Source: Limnobacter olei (GTDB lineage Bacteria; Pseudomonadota; Gammaproteobacteria; Burkholderiales; Burkholderiaceae_B). From it: a DNA stretch of 64,000 bases. The notes beneath the pieces were generated by a model. That model did not search any database, was not told the DNA's origin, and worked only from the letters and a program-made list of their open reading frames with translations. The DNA lies in NCBI RefSeq assembly GCF_029087225.1, contig NZ_JARFJD010000005.1:62001-126000 (forward strand), in the 5' to 3' direction. Position 1 is the stretch's first letter. The number at the start of each line of letters is the position of its first letter. Position numbers and translations under genes: made by a program. Below are positions 18,275 to 27,296 of this stretch, piece by piece.

Positions 18275-19165
18275 ATGAGTCAAGCCAGTGCACTGCGATT
18301 ATTGTTGCTGTCCATGATCTGGGGTTCTTCTTTTGTGTTCTATAAAATCGCGGCAGCCGACATGGCGCCCGCTTTTATGGCGGCACTTCGGGTGGTGTTC
18401 GGCGCACTGTTTCTGGGTGGGCTTTTTGCACTCACCCGCAAGCAAACCCAAGTTGCAAAGCGATGGAAGTTAATTGCTGTAATTGCCGTATTTGCCTCCG
18501 CCTTGCCTTTCACTTTGGTGGCCTACGCGTCATTCACGGTCACTGCATCGGTACTGGTAATTATCAACGCCACCGCTCCAATTTGGGCTGCGCTTGTTGC
18601 CTTGGTATGGACACGCGCCGTGCCCTCGCCCATGGCCTTACTTGGGCTTGTTTTGGGCTTACTGGGTGTGGCAATTATTGTGGGTTTTGATGCGGCAACC
18701 CTGAACACAGAAGGCACTGGGCTGGGTGTAACTGCGGCACTGGGCGCTGCGGCTTGCTATGGCATTGCCACCAACATGGCGAAATACCTGGGCAGTGACA
18801 TTGACCCGCTCACCAACGCGTTTGGTTGCTTGCTGATGGGTTCGTTTATTTTGATGCCCTTTGTACCGTTTTACCTGCCTGAGCAAATGCCTGCAATGAG
18901 CAGCTGGCTGGCCATTCTGGGTGTGGGTGTGTTGTGCAGTGGTGTGGCTTACCTGCTGTACTTCAGGCTGGTGATGGACATTGGGCCTACCTCGGCACTC
19001 ACCGTCACCTTTTTAACTCCGGTATTCGGCGTGCTGTGGGGCAACCTTTTTCTAGGTGAAACCGTGGGTTGGCACACTTTGTTCGGCGGTTTGGTGGTGT
19101 TGGCCGGCACAGCATTGGCGGCCGTCTACGGCCTCCAAAAAAACGATGCCGTACCCGTGGACTGA
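18275..19165 (+). CDS. EamA/DMT superfamily transporter
   Basis: 296 residues from ATG 18275. Ten predicted membrane helices in two EamA repeats: the first opens LLLLSMIWGSSFVFYKIA, the second begins near LGAAACYGIATNMAKYL. The family exports metabolites such as amino acids or imports small compounds; substrate not predictable. It is divergent from the RND operon and converges with the TadG gene, 8 bp apart. Confidence 0.85.
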   Translation: MSQASALRLLLLSMIWGSSFVFYKIAAADMAPAFMAALRVVFGALFLGGLFALTRKQTQVAKRWKLIAVIAVFASALPFTLVAYASFTVTASVLVIINATAPIWAALVALVWTRAVPSPMALLGLVLGLLGVAIIVGFDAATLNTEGTGLGVTAALGAAACYGIATNMAKYLGSDIDPLTNAFGCLLMGSFILMPFVPFYLPEQMPAMSSWLAILGVGVLCSGVAYLLYFRLVMDIGPTSALTVTFLTPVFGVLWGNLFLGETVGWHTLFGGLVVLAGTALAAVYGLQKNDAVPVD

Positions 19166-19173
19166 TATAGATT

Positions 19174-20802
19174 TCAACGCGTTAAAACTACGCTTTGACA
19201 GTCCATGGAATCCACATTCACGGTGACCGTATTTAAATCCACGCCCAACACCTGTAGCAAACCATCGAGAATATTGCCCACAAGCCCCAGGATAGGACTC
19301 AAGACAGGTTCAAGCGCATTCAGCAACAAGTTCACCAAACCGTTCACAACGCCACTTATCAGTGGCCCCACAAATGGAAGGTCAATACCAAGGTCCAATT
19401 CTGTGTTTTGCAGCAAATTGCCCAGTGTCTCGCCCACGCTCAATTCAATCGTTTCACTGAAAGGCGCTACCCCGTTAAAACTGTGCTGAACTGGGTCAGA
19501 GCGCAAACTGGTCTCGGCGGCCAAAGTAACGCCGGCATTCACCAAACCCAAAAAATTCACGTCAAGAATATCGGCCGGTGCACCACATTCCAGCGCACCC
19601 ACGGTGGTGTTCAGATTACTCGCGCTGTCCGAAATGCATACTTCCGCCACTGCGGGTACAACCGTCATCACCATGTTGTTGCTTGAGCGCGGATACCGGC
19701 ATGTCAATTCATTTACCTCGGCCAGGCCACCCGCCACACGCAGTTGAAGCCCTAGATCAAGCGCACTCAAACTAACAAGCGCCAGGTTGATATTCAAAGG
19801 CTGACGAATACGAACATCCAAGGCAACTTGTGCTGTTCGGCCCGTGGCGATCGGGTCTTTGTAGGGCATTTTTCGGCCCACAAATACCTGGGGCGCTTCC
19901 AGAATATTCACGCCGACATCAAGATTCAGCAAACCCGATGAAATAGGCAATACATAACCCACACCTTCCACTGCATTCAGCACAGTCACCTGTGCCAGTT
20001 GCCCAAGGTTAATATCAAGCGTGGTGTTGGTTCTACCCGATAAATCGAGGGCCACAAGATCACCCACAGTCACGTTGACGTTATTCAACGGCCCACTCAA
20101 GGCACTGAGAACACCCTCCACTTCCATTTTTTCCGCATTATCAGCATTACCCACCAACAGGGCATCTTGAAGTAGCCCAAGTGCCGACACATTCAAGGCC
20201 AGCAAATCATTCACATTGGCAACACCCAATTCTGCCGACAATGCCAACAAATCCACACGGATATCGCTGCCCAACAAGCTGCCCCACTGGGCCACCGTCA
20301 AATTAATTGCACCGCCACCCAGACCGCTTAACAAACCGTTGAGCAATGCGGATTGATTGCTGTCGATGCTGACCAGGCCGCTGGATACTGATCCCACCAC
20401 AGTGGGTGCCACAGTGGCTTCAGCCAGCACAGAGATTTCCCGGTTCGGCAAAAAAGCAAGCAAACCATTGACCGGGCGAACAATCGTGACCCGGCTGGTG
20501 ATGGAGTTGTCGCAATCAGCGGTGGGTGCATCGTCGATAATGCACTCAATGGTCAAATCATCGTTGGCGCTTACCCCGTTGGACAGGGCAATTGCCTGTG
20601 CCTCCGCAAACTCGGGCCCGTTGGCCATTTGACGGGCGGCAGTCAGGGCAACCAGGTCAGCAACACCTTGCAAGCGAGTTTTTTCCCAAGCCATGTGCCC
20701 CACCGCCAACACCCCCAGGGCACCCATGCTCATCATGAGCACAAACACCGTCAAAATTGAATAGGCACCACGTTGCGATTGAAGAGAATTGGGCTTAACC
20801 AT
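19174..20802 (-). CDS. TadG-like pilus-assembly/secreted protein
   Basis: 542 residues from ATG 20802, which overlaps the stop of the tadE-like gene (ATGGTTAA). N-terminal features are those of TadG: QRGAYSILTVFVLMM membrane segment, then ADLVALTAARQM. The large exported part is rich in Leu/Asn/Val repeats (for instance LLNGLLSGLGG, LVALNVSAL-like), giving a beta-rich, repetitive look, with a few Cys in the second half. In Tad systems TadG is a minor pseudopilin-related component at the inner membrane. No flp, tadA, tadB, tadC or rcpA is seen nearby. Confidence 0.75.
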   Translation of the reverse strand: MVKPNSLQSQRGAYSILTVFVLMMSMGALGVLAVGHMAWEKTRLQGVADLVALTAARQMANGPEFAEAQAIALSNGVSANDDLTIECIIDDAPTADCDNSITSRVTIVRPVNGLLAFLPNREISVLAEATVAPTVVGSVSSGLVSIDSNQSALLNGLLSGLGGGAINLTVAQWGSLLGSDIRVDLLALSAELGVANVNDLLALNVSALGLLQDALLVGNADNAEKMEVEGVLSALSGPLNNVNVTVGDLVALDLSGRTNTTLDINLGQLAQVTVLNAVEGVGYVLPISSGLLNLDVGVNILEAPQVFVGRKMPYKDPIATGRTAQVALDVRIRQPLNINLALVSLSALDLGLQLRVAGGLAEVNELTCRYPRSSNNMVMTVVPAVAEVCISDSASNLNTTVGALECGAPADILDVNFLGLVNAGVTLAAETSLRSDPVQHSFNGVAPFSETIELSVGETLGNLLQNTELDLGIDLPFVGPLISGVVNGLVNLLLNALEPVLSPILGLVGNILDGLLQVLGVDLNTVTVNVDSMDCQSVVLTR

Positions 20803-21232
20803 CGTTGGGCTCCACACGTGTTGTGGACTCTGCTGACAAATTCTCAGGCAAAGGAATGAAAAAGGAATTACCAACCAGTGGATTGCTGCTGTAGTTGGGA
20901 TAATCGAGTCGCACCCGCAGGCAGGTTGAGTCGCCGCAGGCAAACGAATTCACGGAAGGCACAACGCTTTCCCGGAAAGAACCCACGTAAGTGGGCAGCA
21001 GGTCTTCCAAAGCATCTTGCGCAAGGCTTTCATAATCACCGACTGCAAAACCACTGCGATACACGGTGGCTTGCCGCGCTGCCTCACTGGTGGTGTTGTT
21101 CATGATCAACATGGCCCCCAACAGCACCGAGTACTCCACGATCGCGAAAATCACAGCCAGCAAAATTGGCAGTGTCAGCACCAGCTCGATCATGAGCGCG
21201 CCTCGCTGAAGTAATTTGGACTGAGTTTTCAT
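20795..21232 (-). CDS. TadE-like protein
   Basis: 145 residues from ATG 21232; an upstream TTG in frame at 21265 is less likely. QRGALMIELVLTLPILLAVIFAIVEYSVLL is the TadE signature: a prepilin-like membrane helix with Glu shortly after the cleavage-type region. The C-terminal part holds one Cys pair (ACGDSTC). It is the first gene of a two-gene operon with TadG. Confidence 0.8.
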   Translation of the reverse strand: MKTQSKLLQRGALMIELVLTLPILLAVIFAIVEYSVLLGAMLIMNNTTSEAARQATVYRSGFAVGDYESLAQDALEDLLPTYVGSFRESVVPSVNSFACGDSTCLRVRLDYPNYSSNPLVGNSFFIPLPENLSAESTTRVEPNDG

Positions 21233-21509
21233 GATGGGCTTGTCTTTGTCGAATGGGTTAGTCAAAAAGTGTTAATCAAAATATTACTTAATCACTTTGC
21301 CATTCAACACTGTGAATAATAGGAATGAATAGGATGAATTTTACCCTCTTATTTGGGTAAAAGAAAAATATTTCACTTATATTTCAACTAGATAAAGCTT
21401 ATCGCGATGTGCATTCAAAAACTAACCAAACAATTGATTGACATCACCAACCACTACACGATGTAAGCTTTTTACTTACAACTAATTAACCCGTGACTGT
21501 AAAAAAACA
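21233..21509. other. Intergenic region with an inverted repeat
   Basis: No credible gene. AT-rich, presumably holding the tadE promoter. A perfect TTTTACCC-8nt-GGGTAAAA repeat lies at 21339-21362, more than 100 bp upstream of tadE; it could be an operator or a remnant terminator. Confidence 0.4.
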
Positions 21510-21534
21510 AAAGCCGGCTGAACCAGCCGGCTTT
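21510..21534 (-). terminator. Rho-independent terminator
   Basis: AAAGCCGGCT-GAACC-AGCCGGCTTT, a perfect 10-bp stem; on the minus strand it is followed by TGTTTTTTT. It ends the gene at 21567-22139. Confidence 0.85.
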
Positions 21535-21566
21535 GTGAAATGAAACTAAAACTTATTGTTTATCAC

Positions 21567-22139
21567 TTAGTCATCTCGACCTCGACCATGTTTGCCATGT
21601 CCATGGCCTCGATCATCATGCTTCCAGTGTTTGCCGTGCCCACGGTGCTCATCTCGATCATAGTCACGGCGATATTCCCGCCGATCATAGTCCCGGCGAT
21701 CACGGTGCTTGTGGTCGTAGTAATGGTCGCGATCATAACCACCCCGATCCACATACGTGATTCGGTCCCGGTACACGTAGCGCTGTTCGATGTAGCGCGG
21801 GCTGAAATCGTAATAGTCACGTGATCTTACGAAATACACTGGTCGTGAACACGCGTCATAGCGTCCACAATAGCGACCCCATTTTTTAAGGTGCCCAGGG
21901 GGTACATGCAAGTACACCGGTGCCAGAATACGTGACGGACGAGTCACAATGAGGGGCTCGGCATACACCAGAGCTGGGTAGCGCCCGTTGTCGATATTGA
22001 CAGAGCCATATACGCCAGGAAGCACTTCCCCGCCTACGCCAATTGAAATATTTACGGCCTGAGCCTGCATGGGCGCCAAGGCAAGACCAGTCAGAACTGC
22101 AAAACTGGCCGAAAAAATCCTGAACAATCGAGTTTTCAT
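21567..22139 (-). CDS. Secreted protein with Asp/Arg/His-rich tail, unknown
   Basis: 190 residues from ATG 22139 with GGAGGA upstream. A clear Sec signal peptide ends at AQA (about residue 27). The middle has an SIGVGGEVLPGVYGSV-like segment and a Tyr/Pro-rich stretch with one Cys pair (RYCGRYDACSRP). The last 70 residues are almost wholly Asp, Arg, His, Tyr, Lys and Gly, a highly charged and probably disordered tail that could bind metal or polyanions. Similar short exported proteins with such tails exist in betaproteobacteria but I know of no function. Followed by a strong terminator, so monocistronic. Confidence 0.65.
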   Translation of the reverse strand: MKTRLFRIFSASFAVLTGLALAPMQAQAVNISIGVGGEVLPGVYGSVNIDNGRYPALVYAEPLIVTRPSRILAPVYLHVPPGHLKKWGRYCGRYDACSRPVYFVRSRDYYDFSPRYIEQRYVYRDRITYVDRGGYDRDHYYDHKHRDRRDYDRREYRRDYDRDEHRGHGKHWKHDDRGHGHGKHGRGRDD

Positions 22140-22272
22140 CACAAATCCTCCTTGCGGTGATGTCAACTAAAACGCAACGGCCTTCGTTTGGTTGACTCGG
22201 AATAAATAGGCGGTAACGCTTGTTTAACCCTATGATGGTCTTTCCCACACACAAGAATGATGGAGTAATAAA

Positions 22273-22656
22273 ATGACTAAAACTATGCGCGCAACAGCAA
22301 TGGCAGTTTTGTTGAGCTTTTCAAGCAGCTTTATTGTGGCACCAGCCCACGCAGCAATCGTGAGCACCGAAGAAGCGGTTGCCATGCATCAGCAAGACCG
22401 TTCCGAACTCAAACAATTCTTTGACCGTGAAGACATTGCCAAAGCCCTGCAAGCTCACGGCGTCAGCCCTGAAGTTGCCAAGGCACGTGTTGATTCCATG
22501 ACAGAAGAAGAAGCCCAGAAGTTGGCCGCCCACATTGAGAACGCACCCGCAGGTGCCGGCATTGTTGGTGTACTATTTACCATCTTCATTATTTTGTTGG
22601 TAACCGACATTCTTGGCCTGACCAAGGTATTTCCGTTTACCCGTTCCGTTCGATGA
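22273..22656 (+). CDS. PA2779-like membrane protein
   Basis: 127 residues. A signal peptide (about 1-28, ending AHA), a helical periplasmic segment (STEEAVAMHQQDRSELKQFF...), and one C-terminal membrane helix (about 95-117). Matches the PA2779 family, which nearly always precedes a PA2778-like cysteine peptidase, as here. Function unknown. Its stop overlaps the start of the next gene (ATGA), so translation is coupled. Confidence 0.8.
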   Translation: MTKTMRATAMAVLLSFSSSFIVAPAHAAIVSTEEAVAMHQQDRSELKQFFDREDIAKALQAHGVSPEVAKARVDSMTEEEAQKLAAHIENAPAGAGIVGVLFTIFIILLVTDILGLTKVFPFTRSVR

Positions 22657-23606
22657 AATTACGTTTTTCCAGTACCGCCTGGGCCCGCTTGGCGGGCTCA
22701 GCTGTACTTGTAGGGCTGTTGGCCTCTTGTTCAATTTTGCCAACAGTCCCGCAAGACCTTCAAAACACCGTTCAGTCTCAAGCCCCAGTTGAACTCAAAA
22801 ACGTGCCGTTTTTCGCACAGGAAGAGTTTTATTGCGGCCCGTCAACATTGGCCATGGTGCTCAACCATGCCGGTGAAAATACCGATCCGAACAAACTGGC
22901 TGAGCTGGTTTACTTGCCTGGCCGCCAAGGCAGTTTGCAACTTGAAATGCTGGCTGCACCTCGCCGTTTGGGCTACCTGAGTTACCAAATTGAACCCAAA
23001 CTTCCCGCCCTGTTTGACGCCCTGAATGCTGGCGCACCGGTGGTGGTTTTGCTGAATCTTTCACTCCCGATTGCACCGCAATGGCACTACGCCGTGGTGG
23101 TGGGTTACGAGCCTGGCAGCAACAGCATGATTTTGCGCTCTGGCCCGAAGGAACGTGAGTTGATTCCCGTGGCCACCTTTCTGAAACTTTGGGAACGCTC
23201 ACAGAACTGGGGCTTTACCGTGATTAAAACCACCGCCGAACCACCCAGCTACGTGAATGCACAAGGCTATCTGAATTCAGCGGTTGCGCTTGAGCGCTCA
23301 AACACTGAGAAAGCCGGGCAGGCTTACCAACAGGGTGCGAAAACCTGGCCCACCGAGCCCTGGTTTCATTTTGGTTTAGGTAACCTGGCCTATGGGGCCA
23401 AAAGTTATGTGGAAGCCGAACAGCACTACCGCAAGGCAGTGGGTGTGTACCCCGACATGGCTGATGCCTGGAACAACCTGGCGGAAACGCTAATCAAGCT
23501 GGATCGCAAGAATGAAGCCCGTGCAGCAATCAACAAAGCGATCGCCATAGGCGGTGGGCGCATTGCTGCCTACAAGGAAACAGCCCAGAAAATACAGGCC
23601 GACTGA
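22653..23606 (+). CDS. PA2778-like C39-type cysteine peptidase with TPRs, lipoprotein
   Basis: 317 residues. Lipobox GLLASC (Cys26). A papain-like C39 domain follows: Cys61 in FYCGPSTLAM is the catalytic Cys and the His in PQWHYAVVVGY the second catalytic residue. The C-terminal third (about 210-310) carries tetratricopeptide-like repeats (WFHFGLGNLAYGAKSY, ADAWNNLAETLIKL). C39 peptidases cut leader peptides at GG sites; the substrate here is unknown, and the PA2779-like partner overlapping upstream is an obvious candidate partner. Second of four overlapping genes. Confidence 0.8.
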   Translation: MKLRFSSTAWARLAGSAVLVGLLASCSILPTVPQDLQNTVQSQAPVELKNVPFFAQEEFYCGPSTLAMVLNHAGENTDPNKLAELVYLPGRQGSLQLEMLAAPRRLGYLSYQIEPKLPALFDALNAGAPVVVLLNLSLPIAPQWHYAVVVGYEPGSNSMILRSGPKERELIPVATFLKLWERSQNWGFTVIKTTAEPPSYVNAQGYLNSAVALERSNTEKAGQAYQQGAKTWPTEPWFHFGLGNLAYGAKSYVEAEQHYRKAVGVYPDMADAWNNLAETLIKLDRKNEARAAINKAIAIGGGRIAAYKETAQKIQAD

Positions 23607-23869
23607 TGCAGCTGGATTGGGCCCAAACTTTGGGCTTTGTGGCCGCAGCACTCACCACCTTTTCGTTTATTCCGCAGGTGGTGTATTGCTGGAAAACACG
23701 CGACACCCGAAGCATTTCTTTGGGCATGTACGCGTGTTTTTGTTTGGGTGTGCTTCTGTGGCTGGTTTACGGTTTGTTGGTGCAGCAATGGCCTGTTGTG
23801 GTGGCCAACGCAGTCACATTGTTGCTCGCCAGCTCCATTTTGTATTTGAAACTGAATCAAAAACCATGA
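23606..23869 (+). CDS. SemiSWEET/PQ-loop family transporter
   Basis: 87 residues, three membrane helices, the size of a SemiSWEET half transporter that works as a dimer. The PQ motif sits in FSFIPQV in helix 1. Family members move sugars; others in the PQ-loop group move different small molecules. ATG 23606 overlaps the preceding stop by one base (TGATG) and its own stop overlaps the next ATG (ATGA). Confidence 0.85.
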   Translation: MQLDWAQTLGFVAAALTTFSFIPQVVYCWKTRDTRSISLGMYACFCLGVLLWLVYGLLVQQWPVVVANAVTLLLASSILYLKLNQKP

Positions 23870-24597
23870 TCAAAGCAATTTTGACGGGGCACAGTAAAGG
23901 GCTGGGCTTGGGTATTGCCCGCGCACTGCTGCATCAAGGGCATGCTGTATTGGGCATTTCCCGATCACAAAACACTGAACTTCAACAGCAATACAACGAA
24001 GATCTTCAGCAAATCAGCCTTGATTTGGCAGAACCCGGCGCACTTGAGCAGCTTGAAAGCAGCCCCCAACTGCTGAAATTCATTGCAAACGCAACACAAT
24101 TGCTTTTAATTAACAACGCGGGCCTGGTGTCTCCAATAGGGCCATTGAGTGCGCAAACCATTGTCGATATTTCCAGAAGTGTTCAGCTCAATGTTGCAGT
24201 GCCTTTGGCCCTGAGCGCCTTGCTGGCCCGGAAAATTCTGGGCACCCAACAACTTCGGATACTGCACATATCCAGTGGCGCTGCCCAAAGTGCCTACCCG
24301 GGCTGGAGCGTGTATTGCGCCACCAAGGCCGCGCTCGACATGCATGCTCGGGCTGTGCAACAAGATCAACTGCCGAATGTTGCCATTTGCAGCCTTGCAC
24401 CCGGGGTGATCGACACCGCCATGCAAACACAAATTCGGGAAACCGACGAATCGCTTTTCCCCAACAAACAACGATTCATCCAGTTAAAAAAAAGCAATTC
24501 GCTGAGCAGCCCAGAGTCAACCGGTGAACGCTTGGTGCAGTACCTGTTGAGTCCGAATTTCGGCAGGCTTGCTGTGGACGACCTGCGCGCCCACTGA
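23866..24597 (+). CDS. Short-chain dehydrogenase/reductase (SDR)
   Basis: 243 residues from ATG 23866, within the stop of the SemiSWEET gene. NAD(P)-binding TGHSKGLGLG at the N-terminus, a NNAG motif near residue 83, Ser near 138 and Tyr150/Lys154 (YCATK) complete the classical SDR catalytic set. Closest in style to sepiapterin/benzil-reductase-like SDRs, but substrate is unknown. Last of four overlapping genes. Confidence 0.85.
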   Translation: MIKAILTGHSKGLGLGIARALLHQGHAVLGISRSQNTELQQQYNEDLQQISLDLAEPGALEQLESSPQLLKFIANATQLLLINNAGLVSPIGPLSAQTIVDISRSVQLNVAVPLALSALLARKILGTQQLRILHISSGAAQSAYPGWSVYCATKAALDMHARAVQQDQLPNVAICSLAPGVIDTAMQTQIRETDESLFPNKQRFIQLKKSNSLSSPESTGERLVQYLLSPNFGRLAVDDLRAH

Positions 24598-24620
24598 TCC
24601 ACAAACACGCCGATTCGGGC

Positions 24621-25925
24621 TTAGTGCAGCTTCACCAGAGGTGTGGCGCGTTTGAGCAGATAACGCGCCATGGCGAGTAAAAAAGTTTTCATGCCGCCCA
24701 GCACGGCATAGTGATGCATCAAATGCAAACTCGCGTACATGCTGCGTGCAAAAAAACCTTCCACAAACATGCTGCTGGCTTTGAATAATCCGCCCATCAA
24801 ACTGCCCACGGAACTGCGAGAACCGAGCGATACGAGAGAGCCATGGTCTTTGTACAGGTAAGGCTTGCTCAAAGCGGGCTTACCTCGCTCTGCATTCATG
24901 ATGGTTTTGTAAATGTAGTCAGCCTGCTGGTGCGCAGACTGTGCACGGGGCGGAACCATACTGCCATCGGGTTGCACACAGGCCGCACAATCACCCAGCG
25001 AAAAAATGTGCTGCTGACCCTTGACCCGCAAATCACCCTCCACTTCCAGCTGATTGTTTCGGTTCACGGGCAAACCCAAATTGGCCAACCAAGCGGGCGC
25101 CTTAATACCCGCGGCCCACACGCACAAATCGGCCTTGTAGCGGTTGCCACTGGCGTCCTCTACTTGCTTGGGTGAAATTTCCACCACCCTGCAATTGTTG
25201 ACTACAGTAATGTGGCGCTGCTCGAGCAAACGCAAGGCTGCACTCGACACACTTTCTGGCAGCACAGGCAGTATGCTGGGTGCTCCTTCCAGAATGGTGA
25301 TGGTCACGTCGCTGGCTGCGTTTATCCGGCTAAAACCATAACGGCTGTGAACGTGGCTGGCTTCGCGCAACTCTGCGGCCAGCTCAACACCGGTGGCACC
25401 GGCGCCAATAATGACAATGTCCAGGCTTGCGGATGGATCCAGTTTCTTGCGCAAATCAAGCGTGGCCAAATGCTTGAGCATTTTCAAGCGGAAACTCTCG
25501 GCCTGTTGCGGCCCATCCAGCGAAATGGTGAAGTCTTGCGCACCTTTCACACCAAAATAATTGGATTGACTGCCCACGGAAATCACAAGCGTTCCAAACT
25601 GCAACACGCGCCTGGGCAACACCTCATCGCCCACATCGTCGCGAACCGCAGCAATTTCAAGCTGTTTGCCGTGGGCATCCAACCCCTCCATGGCACCCAG
25701 TACAAAGTTAAAACCATTGTTGTGGGCCAACATGGGATAAGACAAACCTTCCTGATGAATGTCCAGCGTGCCTGCCGCCACTTCATGCAGCGAGGGTTTC
25801 CAGATGTGGTACATCTTGGCGTCGATCAGGGTAACGCGGTCAGGACCCAGCTTGCGCCCGAGTTTACAGGCCAACTCCAAGCCGCCTGCACCACCACCGA
25901 CAATCACGATTGATGAAAGGTCCAA
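24621..25925 (-). CDS. ndh: Type II NADH dehydrogenase (NDH-2)
   Basis: 434 residues. FAD-binding VIVGGGAGGLELA at the N-terminus and the second nucleotide-binding GAGATGVELAAEL near residue 180. A third conserved block, FSLGDCAAC near residue 309, binds FAD. The C-terminus is amphipathic/hydrophobic and would hold the enzyme to the inner membrane. It oxidises NADH and passes electrons to ubiquinone without pumping protons. Converges with the SDR gene; divergent from the RND operon. Confidence 0.9.
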   Translation of the reverse strand: MDLSSIVIVGGGAGGLELACKLGRKLGPDRVTLIDAKMYHIWKPSLHEVAAGTLDIHQEGLSYPMLAHNNGFNFVLGAMEGLDAHGKQLEIAAVRDDVGDEVLPRRVLQFGTLVISVGSQSNYFGVKGAQDFTISLDGPQQAESFRLKMLKHLATLDLRKKLDPSASLDIVIIGAGATGVELAAELREASHVHSRYGFSRINAASDVTITILEGAPSILPVLPESVSSAALRLLEQRHITVVNNCRVVEISPKQVEDASGNRYKADLCVWAAGIKAPAWLANLGLPVNRNNQLEVEGDLRVKGQQHIFSLGDCAACVQPDGSMVPPRAQSAHQQADYIYKTIMNAERGKPALSKPYLYKDHGSLVSLGSRSSVGSLMGGLFKASSMFVEGFFARSMYASLHLMHHYAVLGGMKTFLLAMARYLLKRATPLVKLH

Positions 25926-26045
25926 ATCTTTTCCCCCTGATATAAAACTGATTGATCACATTAGAAGCCCAAGAGGGCTTTTGAGCAAATCTCATTCCTG
26001 CTCAGTGGTAAACCCCAATTTGACAGCAAATTTTTTCAATGAAAA

Positions 26046-26059
26046 AATGAACGTTCATT
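26046..26059. promoter_or_regulatory. 14-bp palindromic operator candidate for the RND-operon TetR
   Basis: AATGAACGTTCATT is a perfect palindrome 52 bp upstream of the RND adaptor ATG. Sites of this shape are common targets of TetR/AcrR repressors, and the operon ends with a tetR gene. The pairing is inference. Confidence 0.6.
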
Positions 26060-26111
26060 CAGCATTCTAGTCTACTTACTGTTCCCGCATTGTTAATTTC
26101 GAGGTAGTACC

Positions 26112-27272
26112 ATGATTAATATAAGAAAAATGGCGCTGGGCACCAGCGCCTTGTTGACTGTTGGCACGTTGACCCTGACCGGTTGCGGCAGTCAAGAAGG
26201 CGGTGCAAATGCCGCGGCTGCCCCCGCTTTGCCCAAAGTTCGGGTGTTTGAGGTGGCGGCAAAGCCTGTGTCGCTTTACACCGAATTGCCTGGCCGAACC
26301 AGCCCTTACCTCATCGCCGAGGTACGCCCCCAAGTGAATGGCATTATCAAGGCACGCCAGTTTCAGGAGGGTGGCGATGTGAAAGCGGGCACCTCCCTGT
26401 ATCAAATTGATGCATCCACTTACCAGGCCGAATATGCCAGTGCCAAAGCCATGCTTGAAAAAGCGCAGGCCAACCTCACGAGTGCAAAAATTCGAAACGA
26501 TCGCTTCCAGGAACTGGCCAAGCTCAATGCCGTGAGCCAGCAAGAACGTGATGATGCTTATGCAGCCTTGAAGCAGGCCGAAGCCGATGTAGCCTCGGGC
26601 AAAGCCGCAGTTCAATCGGCGCAAATCAACTTGAACTACACCAAGGTGACCGCCCCCATCAGTGGGCGCATTGGTCGATCCAGCATTACCCCAGGTGCCT
26701 TGGTTCAGCAAGGTCAAGCCAGCCCGCTGACCACCATTCAACAACTGGATCCCATCTATGTGGACCTGACACAATCGACCAGCGAACTGCTTCAACTCAA
26801 GCGCGACCTGGAAAGTGGCGTATTGAAAAGCGCCGGTAAAGACGCCGCCAAAGTAACTTTGAAGCTTGAAGATGGATCCAGCTACGCACAGGAAGGCAAG
26901 TTGCAGTTCAGCGATGTAACCGTGGACCAGAACACAGGCACCGTGACTTTGCGCGCAGTGTTCCCCAACCCGAAATTGCAGCTATTGCCAGGCATGTATG
27001 TTCGCGCGTCGCTTGAAGAAGGTGTGCGCGAAGACGGTATTCTGGTGCCGCAAAAGGGAATTATGCGCGATGCAACCGGTGCGCCTTCTGCCTTCATCAT
27101 CGGTCAAGACAACAAAGTTGAAAAACGCAGCGTGGAAACAGCCAGGGCCATTGGCGACCAATGGTTAATCGCAGAAGGCCTTCAAGCAGGTGATCGCCTG
27201 ATTGTCGAAGGTATCCAGAAAGTTCGTCCCGGTCAGGAAGTGGAAATCCTTTCCGACTCTGAGAACAAGTAA
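26112..27272 (+). CDS. RND efflux adaptor lipoprotein (MexA/AcrA type)
   Basis: 386 residues. Lipoprotein signal ending LTLTGC. MexA/AcrA landmarks in order: GRTSPYLIAEVRPQVNGII, hairpin with NAVSQQERDDAYAALKQAEAD, TKVTAPISGRIGRS, and the beta-barrel TVTLRAVFPNPKLQLLPGMYV. GAGG ribosome site. Joins the inner-membrane pump to the channel encoded downstream; 24 bp before the permease gene. Confidence 0.95.
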   Translation: MINIRKMALGTSALLTVGTLTLTGCGSQEGGANAAAAPALPKVRVFEVAAKPVSLYTELPGRTSPYLIAEVRPQVNGIIKARQFQEGGDVKAGTSLYQIDASTYQAEYASAKAMLEKAQANLTSAKIRNDRFQELAKLNAVSQQERDDAYAALKQAEADVASGKAAVQSAQINLNYTKVTAPISGRIGRSSITPGALVQQGQASPLTTIQQLDPIYVDLTQSTSELLQLKRDLESGVLKSAGKDAAKVTLKLEDGSSYAQEGKLQFSDVTVDQNTGTVTLRAVFPNPKLQLLPGMYVRASLEEGVREDGILVPQKGIMRDATGAPSAFIIGQDNKVEKRSVETARAIGDQWLIAEGLQAGDRLIVEGIQKVRPGQEVEILSDSENK

Positions 27273-27296
27273 ATAACGCCTGGCAGGAGTAGTACC

